NCBI GenBank assembly: GCA_012295275.1
Contig: CM022672.1
Location: 3,041,443 to 3,105,442 of the forward strand
Reading direction: 5' to 3'
DNA length: 64,000 nucleotides
Source of the DNA: Chrysomallon squamiferum
Taxonomy: Eukaryota; Mollusca; Gastropoda; Neomphalida; Peltospiridae
Shown: positions 14,503 to 26,279 of the stretch, in pieces
Position numbering within the stretch: position 1 is the stretch's first letter
Layout: every line of letters begins with the position of its first letter
Translations under genes and position numbers: made by a program
The notes under the pieces: generated by a model
Seen by the model: the letters and a program-made list of their open reading frames with translations, nothing else
Database searches by the model: none
Told to the model about the DNA's origin: nothing

Positions 14503-14610
14503 CTCGGTAAAACATTTTAAAATTGATTCTTTTAGAATATAATTATCTTAATACGCACAAGCAGAAACATATACACGTGCTTACATATACTCTCCCGAAA
14601 AAGAATGAAT

Positions 14611-14934
14611 AATAGTAACGCTGTATTCCTGCACGACAATGCGAAACCACATACACCCAGACTCACAACAGCGTACATACACAACAATAACATTCAGGTC
14701 CTGCCCTGGCCCTCTAAATCTCCGGATTTGAACTCTATAGAGCATTTATAGGACGAGTTGGATAGATGACTGAGGCAGCATCAATTACAGCCACAGAATC
14801 GTCCTCAGTTGGCATTATTACTACAGACAGCGTGGGCCACCATTCCACAAGGTGTAATTCATAATGTCATTACTGCCATGGGAAGGAGATGTCAGGCAGT
14901 TCTGGACTCCGATGGTGGGCACACAAGGTATTGA
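14611..14934 (+). pseudogene. Tc1-like transposase fragment, inactive
   Basis: In one frame this reads FLHDNAKPHTPRL, then IQVLPWPSKSPDLNSIEHL, then DELDR, and ends GGHTRY before a TGA. This is the C-terminal part of a Tc1-type DDE transposase. The second catalytic Asp (in HDNAKPH) and the Glu (in NSIEHL) are separated by 34 residues, the DD34E spacing. Two in-frame stops (TAG where W is usual, TGA where R is usual) inactivate it. The N-terminal DNA-binding half, the first catalytic Asp and the terminal inverted repeats were not found nearby. It is an old truncated mobile-element copy. Confidence 0.88.
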
Positions 14935-15379
14935 TATTATACTGTTATAACCTTGAACTTTAACCTTTTCAATGAAATACCATCAATATTAATGAATTGC
15001 GAAAGTGTGTGTAAAATGTGAACATTCTGCTGATCCATTAGATAGACATTCCATATGTCAATAAAATCTACCTTTGCGTTTCTTTTTTGTTACAGTATAT
15101 TAACATATAATGTAAATAAGAGAGCGTACGTGCTGTTATGCGCGTTGCGTCCGTGCGCGCACTCTTTTGTGTCTGTACGTGTGTATATGTGTACATATGA
15201 AAAAAACTTAGACACACACCTACGCCTCAAACACCTTACTCTGAAAATGTAACAATATCGTTTTTTTTTATTATTTTTTTTATTTATTTATTTATTTATT
15301 TATTTATTTTCTATATCTCTCCGAAACCCAGAAACAGGAAATGATCATTTGCATATTACAACGGTTAAGCACAATCATG

Positions 15380-15412
<33 letters not shown>

Positions 15413-16893
15413 CTTACATGCAAACACAGAACGTGTATAACCCTTTAGAATAAAATGTTCTATTTGTCCTTTCGGCTCAGATGAGTTTTGAGTTCGCAGT
15501 TAGCAAACAAAAGAACATTAAAACACTTCGTTGCTCGGTCTTGATGCAGTGGAGAATAATACACCGTGTTAAATGATAATCTGAAACCGTTCCAATATTT
15601 CCTGGTTGTTTTGATCAATTTATTTTAGTACAGAACGAACAACACGCCAGTGGCAAATGGATTTTTATGTTGTTGTTTAGATTGTTTAGATTGTTTGTTG
15701 ATGGGTTTTTTTTTTTGTTTTTTTTTTGTGTGTTGTTGTTTAGGTTGTTTTTGTTTGTTTTGTTTTATTTTTATTTTTATTTTTATTATTATTATTTATT
15801 TATTTTTGTATTATTATTATTTTATTTTTATCGTGTTTCAGTCTTGTGGGTCAAATGCATTAAGTCCCGTTCATTTCAAATTCATATTTATACTAAAAAT
15901 AAAAAATAAATGTGAAGCACGTACATACACACACACATCCATACACATTGTTTTATAATGACATTGTTCGCATTAACTATTCATGATTACTGTAATATTA
16001 ACAACAAGAGAAATTTAATAAATAAGTAAATAAGCAAATAAATAGGTTCGCCAGACTGAAATAGCTGCCGATCGAATCAGCAGTTGCTGAGAATGGGTAT
16101 TGAGTCTTTGTTTTGTTTTCATCTTTCATTACTCTGCTTAATAAACAGGAATCCAACCAATTTAAGTCAGTTTATATTTTTTTTTGACGAGTTCATATAA
16201 TCCTGTGGACCAAAACATATCCTTTAATGACCCACATACTGTTTTAAATGGGCGAATTAAAAAATTAAAAATTAAAAAACTATCGGTCACGAATAAATTC
16301 TTTCGGAGCTAATGTAACCTAATTCTTTTCTTTCTTGGTGCTTGCTAATGCTATTGAATAAATCAAATATTTTATATATTTTAATTCATCAAAAATATTC
16401 AATTATGAACAGAAAGTGATGCGTCCTGTCATATGAAAGAACTGCATTATTATTGCGTTCCTGACGGCAGAGTGCTAAGGTGAAAGCAAATGACTATCCA
16501 CCACCTTGAAAAGAAGATTTAATTACTTTCACTGAATAGTTTTCCCCGCCAGTAGCCCCCAAGACAAACAAGTCAGAATATTATATTCGGCACGATATTG
16601 GTATATTAGCCATAATTGCTATTATAGTTCGAGGGGGAACAGTTTCAACTGGCGGCCATTGTTTTAGGCATATTAAGTCTTCGTTTAAAATGTTTTTCTG
16701 TTGTTACTATTCGGCCACTTCTGTTATTAATATACAACAACCACATCATTTTATATTTATATATATAAACAACTACTAGGCCTACTACTAATTTTACTAT
16801 TAGATCTCCTGATGCTACTACAGCTATTATTCTGTAAGTAGAAGAAGAAGAAGGAGAAGAAGAAAACAAACAAACAACAACAACAACAACATG

Positions 16894-16926
<33 letters not shown>

Positions 16927-17150
16927 TGTATTAGATAACCGTGAAGTTTCTAATGTGCCCCTCCTCGCAACTGCCACGGTATTCGTGGTTGTTTAGTTGC
17001 TAATTTATTACAGCCTATTTCGTTTTAGTGCATGAAGCTTTTTGGCTAATGTAATTTATAACAAGACGTTTTACTAAACACGTTTGGCAAAAAAATACTT
17101 GTTATTAACAAATTACAAGAATAAATAAGACTGTTTATAATAAAGTAACA

Positions 17151-17192
<42 letters not shown>

Positions 17193-17729
17193 CTCTCTGT
17201 AAATTCTGTTTATAGTCTATTCATACCAGATGTCATTGAAATGTGTTGCATTTAAACTTTAACTAGCTGCTGTAAAATAGAGTTGTTTCCCCTGATTATA
17301 GAGTGTTGCAGACGTCTTATTCTGGATTAGTTTTAAACTTTCAATATTTTTGGATATTAGTAAGTTATGCTTTTTAAATTATTATAAAGATGTGTATTTT
17401 TATTTAACAATCGTGTATTTGTTGGGGTTTTTTCAAAGTATTAAAGGATTTACATAAATCGGCAAATAGTGTAAATAATTGAAATTGCAGACGTCAAAAC
17501 AAAACTGAAATGAAATGAAAATGTATTTGCAAGTTTGAAACGTGTTTATTAGATCTAATTAAAATAATATACTTTAGTAATTTTTAATACTTTTTTATAT
17601 ATTATTTTAATACAACAACATTTATAACAATAAAATTTAATTTTCAGTGTTGAGAAACTGTTTAGTTGACATCCTGATAGCCTAAAAGTACATTTCATTT
17701 CATTTTTCTTATTATTTTGTTTTCTTTAG
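14935..17729. other. Presumed promoter/5' region of the unnamed + strand gene
   Basis: Contains T-rich and (TTTA)n low-complexity sequence near 15260-15310, a 30-base A run near 15380, (AAT)n near 16892 and (ATT)n near 17149. The island at 16430-16980 is less AT-rich and includes GGCGGCCATTG. Because the first coding exon begins with a splice acceptor, a non-coding first exon should lie in this area. I could not fix it. Confidence 0.4.
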
Positions 17730-17797
17730 GTAGCAATTTGACAAAAAAATGTATGAACAAAAGTTGACTGGAAAATTGAAGAAAAGGAAGTCTTCAA
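17730..17797 (+). CDS. Unnamed gene, first coding exon with 5' UTR
   Basis: The acceptor TTCTTTAG is followed by 19 nt of 5' UTR containing an in-frame TAG, then ATG at 17749 with A at -3. It encodes MYEQKLTGKLKKRKSS plus one base, donor GTAAGT. An upstream non-coding exon is implied by the acceptor but I could not place it. Confidence 0.7.
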
Positions 17798-20700
17798 GTA
17801 AGTGACATTTGTCTATTTGTTTAGAGGATTACTCGGTAAACAGTACACCTTATCATTTATGATGAGAACCAGAAACAGTTTAATCATCTTTGTATTTTGA
17901 CTAAAGCTTTTAAGGAAATAACCCATAATTACATTGTTAAACTTCAGGTAAGAACTGTTTTAAAGTTATTTATCCTCTCTATCTATTTTTTTTTTTAATT
18001 TCTATTTTTTATTTTTATTATTATTATTATTATTTTTTTAATCAAACCTCTATTTTGTAAAGTATGAAAATAATGAAAATTGTCAAAATTATATTAACAT
18101 TTAATGCCTCTTCAGAGGAATAAAGTTATATAAAATGAAATTAAAACTAAAGAGTTCTGAAAATAATAAATGTCTATTAATGCAGCTGAATATTAAAAGT
18201 AATCATAATAACAATAACAACAATAATAATAAATAAATAAATATTCTTTTAAAATCCCAGTTATATAAATTATAAAAAAGACTTCAACTAAATTGTGATG
18301 CCTGCATGTAATAGTGTTCTTGACATCTTGGAACAATGTAATGACTGTAACAGCAGTCCAGTACTCTGTCTGGGTATCATCTGCTTTTACTACAATTGAT
18401 AATTTTACTGTTAAATAATGTTACCCATCTCAGTAATGAAGAAGTTAAAGTTACTTAAGGTAGTACATCTGTGATAACTTAATGTTGAAAAATCAAACAT
18501 TTCTTCCTGCATGAATTTATTATTATTTCTTCTTTTTTTAAATAAATAAATAAAATTTAAAAAAATATATTTTTCCAGAATATACATCATTTTTATATGA
18601 TACTACAACACAAGACACATTACAACTTTGGTTCAAACATTAATAGAATGCATGAAAAATTCAAGAAAAAAATATATATCATCTGTTTCAAATTTATATA
18701 ATATTTTGGTTTTGTTTTATGTACAGTAATGTGAAAACATTTCTGTTGCTTTCTAGTATATATGTAAAACAGAAGTTTATATTAAAATAGTTTTCTTTAT
18801 ATATTTGAAAGCATTAGTAAGTTTAAGAAATGTAATTTCAAGTATATTATTATATTGTTGTAAGAGTTCATAGCTTCTGCATGAAATATGTTATTTTTTC
18901 TTTCCTTTTTTTCTTTTTTCTTCTGTGTTACATGTTAAGATTTTTCTTTATTTTTCTTTATTGCATTAAAGTGATTTAGTAAATAGAAGGTCCCCATAAA
19001 TAATTGAAATATGTGTCATTTTTCTTTGGGTTTAAGCATTTATATTTTTTTACATATAATGCAATAAAAATGAAGTAATGTTTCATTAAGTATTGATTTT
19101 GTTTTACCTTAAATGAATTGTTGTTCAGGTTTCATTCTTACTTTTTGCTATTGTTGTTACTTATTTGTTTCTTGTAATTGTTACTGTTGCTGTTCATTAT
19201 CAGCATCATCATCACTATTACTATTACTATATTCTCAAAACATAACAGATAGCAAGACTTTGAGGAAGACAAAGAAGGGAGTTAACAGTGATACTGAAGA
19301 AATTCCTGAAAAAAAGCCAAAATTAAAGAAGACTGAGTGAGTAATTTAAGTACAGATTGATAATCCATCATCCAAAATTCAGAAGTCAAATATTTTAAAT
19401 TTGACTAATTGTTCCTAATCATAAAAAACATTTCTGCTGTAGGTGTAGCTGCTAAATGTAAAGAAACGAATACAGTATCGAATATCCAGTATATTTTTCA
19501 TGCACTTACAATAATTATAATGTTTTAATTAGGTGAAATGATTTTCTAGAATTTCTTGCCGTATTTAAATTATTCTAATGCCATTAATGTTAGAGAAAAT
19601 TAATAATTAATGTATTCATTGTGTCACAGTGGTAATTAGTTAACACAAATGTTTGGTTTTTTTAAATATTTCTTTTCAGAGACAAACTAATCAGGCAGGA
19701 AAAAATAATACCTTCATTTGGAAATAAAGAGAAAAAATTAGCCACGTCAGTTAGCAAAAGAAGGTTAATGCCTTAAATGTTTTTTTTAGTAAAATAAAAA
19801 CTAAATGTTCAGACTAAAATATTAAAGAAGCAATTTCAGCTTGCATTAGCTGCTAACTGAAAAAAAAGTCTAATGTGATTTTATCTTGCATCAGTTAATA
19901 AATTAGTAACCCTAATGCTAATTAATATCATGTAAATTGTAATCTTGAAAAGACAGCTTTTATTTTAAGAAATGTTTCAGTTTGTCTTTTAATAATTCAA
20001 ACATAAAAAATGTTTTTTTAATTTGTTTCTTTCTTCTTCATTTTCTGAGTATTAAAATTATTCAATTAATATTGAATATTAAAACAGATTTAACCATATG
20101 CATCCTTTTTTTTTTCTTCCTGTATAAATCCACATCACTAAACATTAATGAAAAACATTTATATTTACACACACTCACATATACACACTTCATACATAAT
20201 TATGTACATACATTCTATGTATATATAAGCAGGGACATAGAGCATTTTTAATAATTTGGCATGTAATCAATTTTTGACAGATCAGTTACCAAAGGAAAAC
20301 AGTTCAGTATAGATGACCTTAAAAGCAAAGAATCTGAGTCAGATAAGCAGAATGAAAATCAAAGTGACATTATCCAAAAAGAAACTGAACCAAGACCAAA
20401 CAGTAGTTCAAGTGAATTACCCTATTTGAAAGAATCTGCTGACCTGTCAGTGGAGTTGAACCATGTCAAAGATGCTGGAGTTAGTGCTACTAGTAAGTGT
20501 GAAGAAACTGATACACTTCCAGAAATATTTACAGAAGTTTCCAACATTTCAAGTTCAGTTGGAATTACTGCAGTCACAAAAAATATAATGAATGAAACTG
20601 AAAATCCAAATCAGTCTGAATTAATTTCTGATTCTATAAATCCATGCATTAACCTGAATTCAGTTCAACAGGATATAAAGGAAACAGAAGATTCAGATAA

Positions 20701-23700
20701 GACTAAACTAACTATAAATCAGAGCAATAACAATAGTTCAGTAGAAGGCAATGAAAATAAAAATTTAGATGAAACTGAATTAATTTCTGATATTTTAAAT
20801 CCAGTTAAGAATGAGAATCTGCTTCAGAATCTTCCAGATGAAAATATTTCTGATACATTAAATCTAGATCAGCATGAGGGCAGTGAAACCATTAATCTGA
20901 ATTCATTTCAACAGGAAATTAAGGTAACAGAAAATTCAAATAAGACTAAACTAACTTTAAATCAGAGCAATAATAATAGTTCAGCTGAGAATGAGAATCT
21001 GTTTCAGAATCTTCCAGATGAAAAACTGATACATTAAATCTAGTTCAGCATGAAGGCAGTGAAACCATGAAGTCATTTCAGATTGAATTAAGTTCTGATA
21101 TTTTTAGTCCAGGCAGTAATCAGAATGTGATTCAAGCTGAAATTTATGAAACTGAAAAATCACATCAAAGTGAAAAGCTTGCTGTTCAACAGGAAGAAAA
21201 GGAACCAGAAATAAGTCAACAAACTGAAATAACTAAAAATACTTCAAGTCAGTTTCAACAGGAAGGCAGTGAAACTGAAAAGTCATTTCAGACAGAATTA
21301 ATTTCCAATACTTTAAATACAGATATTAATCAGATAGTAGTTCATCAAGTTGGTAATGAACCTAAAACATTACTTCAGACTGAAATAAATTCTGGTGTAT
21401 TAAATTCAGGCATTGATTTGCAACTAGTACAAAAGGAAGAAAGTCAAAAAGAAAAGGAACTCAAGACTGAAATTAATTTTATTACTCCAAATTCAGTTGA
21501 GCAGAAGAAAATTGAAACAGAAAATCTACAACAGACAAAACAAAATAGTGATACTTTAAATACAAGTATTCATTTGAAAACAGATCAACAGAAAGGTAAT
21601 GAAGATGAAATTATTTCTTATACTTTAAATGCTGGCAGTAATCACAATCCAGTTCAATATGAAACCAGTGAAATAGAAAGGTTATGTGACATTTCTGATG
21701 CTTTAAATCCAGGTAAGGAACAGAATTCCATTCAACAAAAAGGCAATAAAATTGAAAATCTACCTAAAACTTCAGATACTTTGAATTCAGACAATAATTT
21801 TGTTTATCATGAAAGAAATGAAACAGAAAAATTGCATCAAACTGAATTCACTTTAACTCCAGATATTAATCAGAGCATGGTTCAGCAAAAAGGCAGTGAA
21901 ATAGAACAGATAACTCACTCTGAACTAACCTCCAATAATTTAACTTCAGTTCAGCAGGAAGATAGTGAAATTAAAATGTTACTTCACACTGATCTAACAT
22001 CAGTTTGTCAACAAGAATGTTTTGAAACACCTTCAACAAATGTAAATATAATTCAAACCCCAGTACAAGATAATAACGAAAGAAAGACACAGCCTTTATT
22101 AGATTCTGACACATGTTATAATTTACTGCCAACCAACAAAGAAGCTAAACCTAGCAATAACAATGGATGCACATTCTAATCTTGAGGAAAAAGAAATGAA
22201 AGAAGAAGAATCAGAAAAGTTTTTGAAGTTTTTATCAACCTCTCAGATAGACAATATTAAAGATCAAAGAAAAGACATCCAAAGTACAAAAACAAACACA
22301 ATATCTAAAGTGGTAACTCATGAAGACAAAAATCAAGCAAATGATGTCCACTGGTCAGAAAAATATCCAGTAGCACCTCATCATCCACAAAGAGATTACC
22401 AAACAAAAATTGAATCAAATGATACAGTAAGAGCAACCCATCAGAAAGATAAAGAAAAAACAATACATTCTCAGGTTATGGAAAATAATGTAATTACTCC
22501 TTCAGTAGAAAAAGAAAAGAATTTGCATATGAACAATTCAAAACAAGAAATTGTTCCAGACAAATGTAATTCAGAAAACAAGCAACCAACAGTTCTGACT
22601 GAAAATGTTAGTTTCTCACCAATAAATAAACTTACAGACAAAGACAAAGAGAAGATGTCAAATTCTGACATAGTGATGATTAAAGAAAATGACCAAGCAA
22701 TTGTAAGAAGTCCAATTCCCTTAACTGAAAGTAAAATGATGGACATATCATCTGTTTTTATAAAACCTGATAATCATGAGGATAACACTGAAAAACATAG
22801 AAATTTAAATTCAGAGACTAAAAAACTTTTTACTCAGGAGTTGGATAATAAGATGCAAATTGGCTATCAAGAATGCATCCAGACTAAAGATATAATAAAA
22901 TGTTCTAATGATGTTGATTTTGAAAATAATAAAAATGATGATAATTTTGTAAAACATAAAGAACAAAGGCTTACAAATATCATTAAGAAAGAAAACATTA
23001 AAGTCACAAAAGTGTCGGATAACTATTGCTGTCCTTCTGATAGATTTGGCAAAGAAAATAAAGATATCAGTGGAAATATTAGCATTCAACTGATTAACCC
23101 AATCCCACAACTAGAAACTAATGAGAATGTAAGAAATCCATCTGTACAAACTAAACCAGAAAACAAATGTGATAAAGAGAACATCATGGAGTCTAAGCAT
23201 TATCTGAAAACAGATAAAACTGAAATTAGTGTTCCTGCATCCAGTGTTTATCATGTAGATCAGAAGATTATAAACAGTGAAAAAATGACAAAAGAATACT
23301 TATCAGCTCCAGGTACATCATGTGTATTTGAATCAACAAAAGTACAGGAAGGTAAGCAGCAAATACTCTGACATTTATTTATTACTCCATGTCTCAGTAT
23401 TCTTGGAAAATGAAAAACTAATAAGTATATATATATATATATATTTTTTTTTTTCAAGTTTAAATAAGTACAAGAATGAATAGGAAAATGCAGTTTTATA
23501 GAGGTTTCCTATATTGCTTTGCACATATATTTCAAGGAAAATAGAAAATTAAGAAAGTTTTTGATTAAAATGTTTTTTATTTCAACTTTAAAAAATACTA
23601 AAACAAAGAAATGCAGCACAGTTCAAAAAGTATTGTAAGATTTTTTAATGTTACTTTATACACAAACCTTTGTGGAAAAAAGAAAGTAATAAACACAATC

Positions 23701-26011
23701 ATTAAACTTTCTTTTATGTTCATTTCCATCAATCATAAAAACGTACTGTAATAAAAAAAAGATGTCAAACATTTATAAAATACAGTTAATTTACTTGGAA
23801 CACCTGAGTTTTGTTTGAATGGTTTAAGTTTTAGTTTTTATTGGAATTTCCTGAGTAATCGTTGTTTGAGAAAAAGTACACAGAAAGCTTCTTTATTAAC
23901 CATCAAAAAAATCTAGAGTGATATATGATGTCTACTGAATCAGTACTCTTTCCCATATTTATCACCATAGTTTATTTTGAAAGTATTTTTGGGGGGTCCA
24001 TAAGGAGCATTTTATTTTGTTGACGGTTTATTTTATATTTGTTCATTGTTGTTATATTATTTATAATTATGTTCTTAAACTTAGATAAAGCGTCAGATTT
24101 TGACATCTCTTTGAAAACTTTAAAGAGTTTAATGTAGATAAACTGATTTTATTTCAGTACCAAATGTAATGTTTGATACAGATTTATCAGACTCACAGTT
24201 GTGTCAAATAGATCTGGAAGAATCACAAAGGTGTGTATAAAAGTATTGAACTGATCATATTACAGAACAAGGAGAGGATATCATTTAAAAATCATGAATA
24301 TTTTCAGTAAATTAGACAGAGAGGTGGATTTCCTTACTTTTGTACTCGGTTTGGAAAGTAACCAACTACTTAACCTCAGATAAGAATATGAACTTATTAA
24401 ACTGTCTGAATCCAGTATTTTGTAATAAATATTGACTAAGTCATTTAGTACCATATTCTTTTCTTTTAATGTTAAAATTTAAATTATGTGTGCACTGGTG
24501 TGTATGTATGTGGGTGTGTATGCATATGTGCACATCTGTGAGCTTGTGTATACGTGTGTACATGTGTGCATGCATGTATATATGTGAGTGTGCGTAAATC
24601 TAGATGAACCACAGATTTCATTAAATAATGTGTTGAAGTTATTTTGCTTTGCAGTCATGCTGCTTTTATACCCTTAATTACAGATTGTTTATGTATGAAA
24701 TTAGTAAGAATGTAATCATAAATGTTATTTTCATTATACACTTTTATTTAAACCCACAGTAGAAATAGCATGCTTGAAATGTTTTATTCAAGATATTGTA
24801 GATGATAAAAACATATAGCTCAGATTCATTTTGTTTACATTTATAGTACTAAATAACACAATATAGTTTGCTTTCTTAGATGTAATAAATAATTTTAATT
24901 CATGTATTTTCAGTTTGTTAAAATCAATCACTTTACAAAGAAAGAAAGCTGAAGAAGGTGAAAAAGTGGTTCAAAATCTCATTAATGACATGCAGTATCT
25001 AAAGTTAGTTTCATTACTTTTGTTTAATCAATTATTTTTATTATAGGGATTTTTAATTTTTATTTATTTTTAAATATGTCTTTACTTACATTTGACATTC
25101 TGTAGACTGCAGAAAGAGGAATATTAAAATTACCCTATGAAGATACACTGTTGTTGTTTTTTTAATGGTAATAATGAAATTAGAAAAAAAATATTTGAAT
25201 AAAATACATGTTGAAAAAGTATAAGCTACCATTTTCACTTTTATGTGTGTATATGTTTGTGTGCATGCTAAGTGTCAGTTAAAAGAAAAAGGGAGTTTTG
25301 GGGTTTGTTTGTTTTTGAAACTTGGTAAAGTTACCATATTTTTTATTAGCATTTTAAAAAAAAAAAATGTTTTTATTATTAACATTATTTTATTTCATTT
25401 TATTTTATTTTACAGGTTTTTTTTTGTGTTATTTCAATATATACATAACACGTGTGTCTGTCTCTGTGTGTTTGTGCATGTGTTTGTGTGTGTGTGTGTG
25501 TGTTTGAAATAAAACAAAAATAAACGTAAAATAAAATGTAAAAAATACACACACACACAATTTATTTATTTATTATTCAGTTACTGTGTAGAGAGGTGAT
25601 ATTTTCATCCACATGTTTTGACTGGGAAATTTTATTATATAGACCATACACTTTACATTTAAAGGTCAGCTTTAAATAATTAAATTTAAAAGACAGCTAC
25701 CAAAAATGAAACATATAATATTAAAAATAATAATAATAATTGTACTGCCCTTTCTCATTTTCTTTAAAAATAAAAGATTGCATCTGACCTTTTATGTAAT
25801 TTTATATGACAATGTTTTATTCATATAATTTTTTTCTGACAATTCAAATTATCTGTGCTAATTTTCAGTAGGACTGCTAAAAAGTAATTCAGATTCATTA
25901 ATAATTAATAATAAAAGTTAATAATCCTGAGAATAGTTTTAATGTTACAATTTTAATATTGATAAAAGAAAAATAGGATTTAGAAAATGGACATGGTGTA
26001 AAAGCGTCTGC

Positions 26012-26087
<76 letters not shown>

Positions 26088-26279
26088 ACATGTAGATATA
26101 TGTATGTTAGAAAGAGAATTTAGTTTGTATGTCAGAGAAAAAGGATGTGATGAATAAAACAAATAAAAAGTTTGTAATCTGATTTCAGTAAACTATTGTT
26201 GAAGACAAAAAGAGAAGTAGAAATGGCCAACAAAAAGAAGCAGTCTCAACATGCAGAAAACTGGAAATCAAAGAAATAA
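17749..26279 (+). CDS. Unnamed repeat-rich, lysine-rich protein with C-terminal coiled coil; seven exons, two frameshifts in exon 4
   Basis: I do not recognise this gene. Seven exons (17749-17797, 19249-19336, 19680-19763, 20281-23351, 24158-24230, 24914-25003, 26189-26279) join in phase to give about 1180 residues. The ATG has an in-frame TAG 15 nt upstream inside the same exon, which fixes the start. The first ~90 residues are very basic, with NLS-like clusters (KLKKRKSS, EKKPKLKK). Exon 4 encodes ~1020 hydrophilic residues, roughly the first 60% being degenerate ~35-residue repeats around ETExxxQTELISDTLN and VQQE. The last ~55 residues look like a coiled coil (SLLKSITLQRKKAEEGEK, NDMQYLNKLLLKTKREVEMA). 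No enzymatic motif is visible. A nuclear scaffold-like role is only a guess. Exon 4 reads frame A, then B, then A, through a 4-nt loss near 21024 and an opposite shift at 22103-22176; as written the product would stop after ~325 residues. Confidence 0.75.
19249..19336 (+). CDS. Unnamed gene, exon 2
   Basis: An 88-nt exon, acceptor ATAACAG and donor GTGAGT, phase 1 to phase 2. It encodes SKTLRKTKKGVNSDTEE and IPEKKPKLKKTE, a basic segment with an NLS-like KKPKLKK. Confidence 0.75.
19680..19763 (+). CDS. Unnamed gene, exon 3
   Basis: An 84-nt exon after TCTTTTCAG, donor AAG|GTTAAT. It encodes DKLIRQEKIIPSFGNKEKK and LATSVSKR. The phase fits both neighbours. Confidence 0.72.
20281..23351 (+). 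CDS. Unnamed gene, giant exon 4, frameshifted repeats
   Basis: A 3071-nt exon between TTTTGACAG and GAAG|GTAAGC. The reading frame is open from 20282 to the TAA at 21035, then a second frame is open to the TAA at 22177, then the first frame again to the donor. All parts have the same Lys/Glu/Asn/Ser/Gln-rich composition, and the first two share the same repeats, so one protein was originally continuous. An internal duplication supports this: 20658-20880 resembles 20904-21056, with one in-frame loss of 63 nt and one out-of-frame loss of 4 nt. Confidence 0.75.
24158..24230 (+). CDS. Unnamed gene, exon 5
   Basis: A 73-nt exon after TTTATTTCAG, donor GTGTGT. It encodes VPNVMFDTDLSDSQLCQIDL and EESQ, an acidic segment before the coiled coil. 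Confidence 0.7.
24914..25003 (+). CDS. Unnamed gene, exon 6
   Basis: A 90-nt exon after TATTTTCAG, donor GTTAGT. It encodes SLLKSITLQRKKAEEGEK and VVQNLINDMQYL, with heptad-like hydrophobic spacing that predicts a coiled coil. Confidence 0.72.
26013..26085. repeat. (GA)n microsatellite in the last intron of the unnamed gene
   Basis: Perfect GA run of about 36 units, ending ~100 bp before the acceptor of the last exon. Confidence 0.97.
26189..26279 (+). CDS. Unnamed gene, last exon
   Basis: The acceptor GATTTCAG lies about 100 bp after a (GA)n tract. The exon encodes NKLLLKTKREVEMANKKK and a basic tail ending WKSKK, then TAA at 26277. An AATAAA overlaps the stop codon but is too close to be the likely poly(A) signal. 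Confidence 0.74.

Larger units (their letters stand above)
10540..14610. other. Gene-free stretch with unique islands between repeats
   Basis: No coding exon is visible. Non-repetitive islands at about 10750-11110, 11850-12100 and 12740-13090 contain several homeodomain-type cores (TAATTA, AATTAA), a GGCCATCTTTC YY1-like word and, at about 11678, CACGTGAGACGTCAC. They look unlike the simple-sequence background and could be regulatory, but nothing here proves it. Confidence 0.4.

Noticed and set aside
21015-21040. Programmed -1 ribosomal frameshift explaining the first break in exon 4
   Set aside because: In the zero frame the A run does not form a proper X-XXY-YYZ slippery heptamer, while comparison with the internal duplicate directly shows a 4-base loss.
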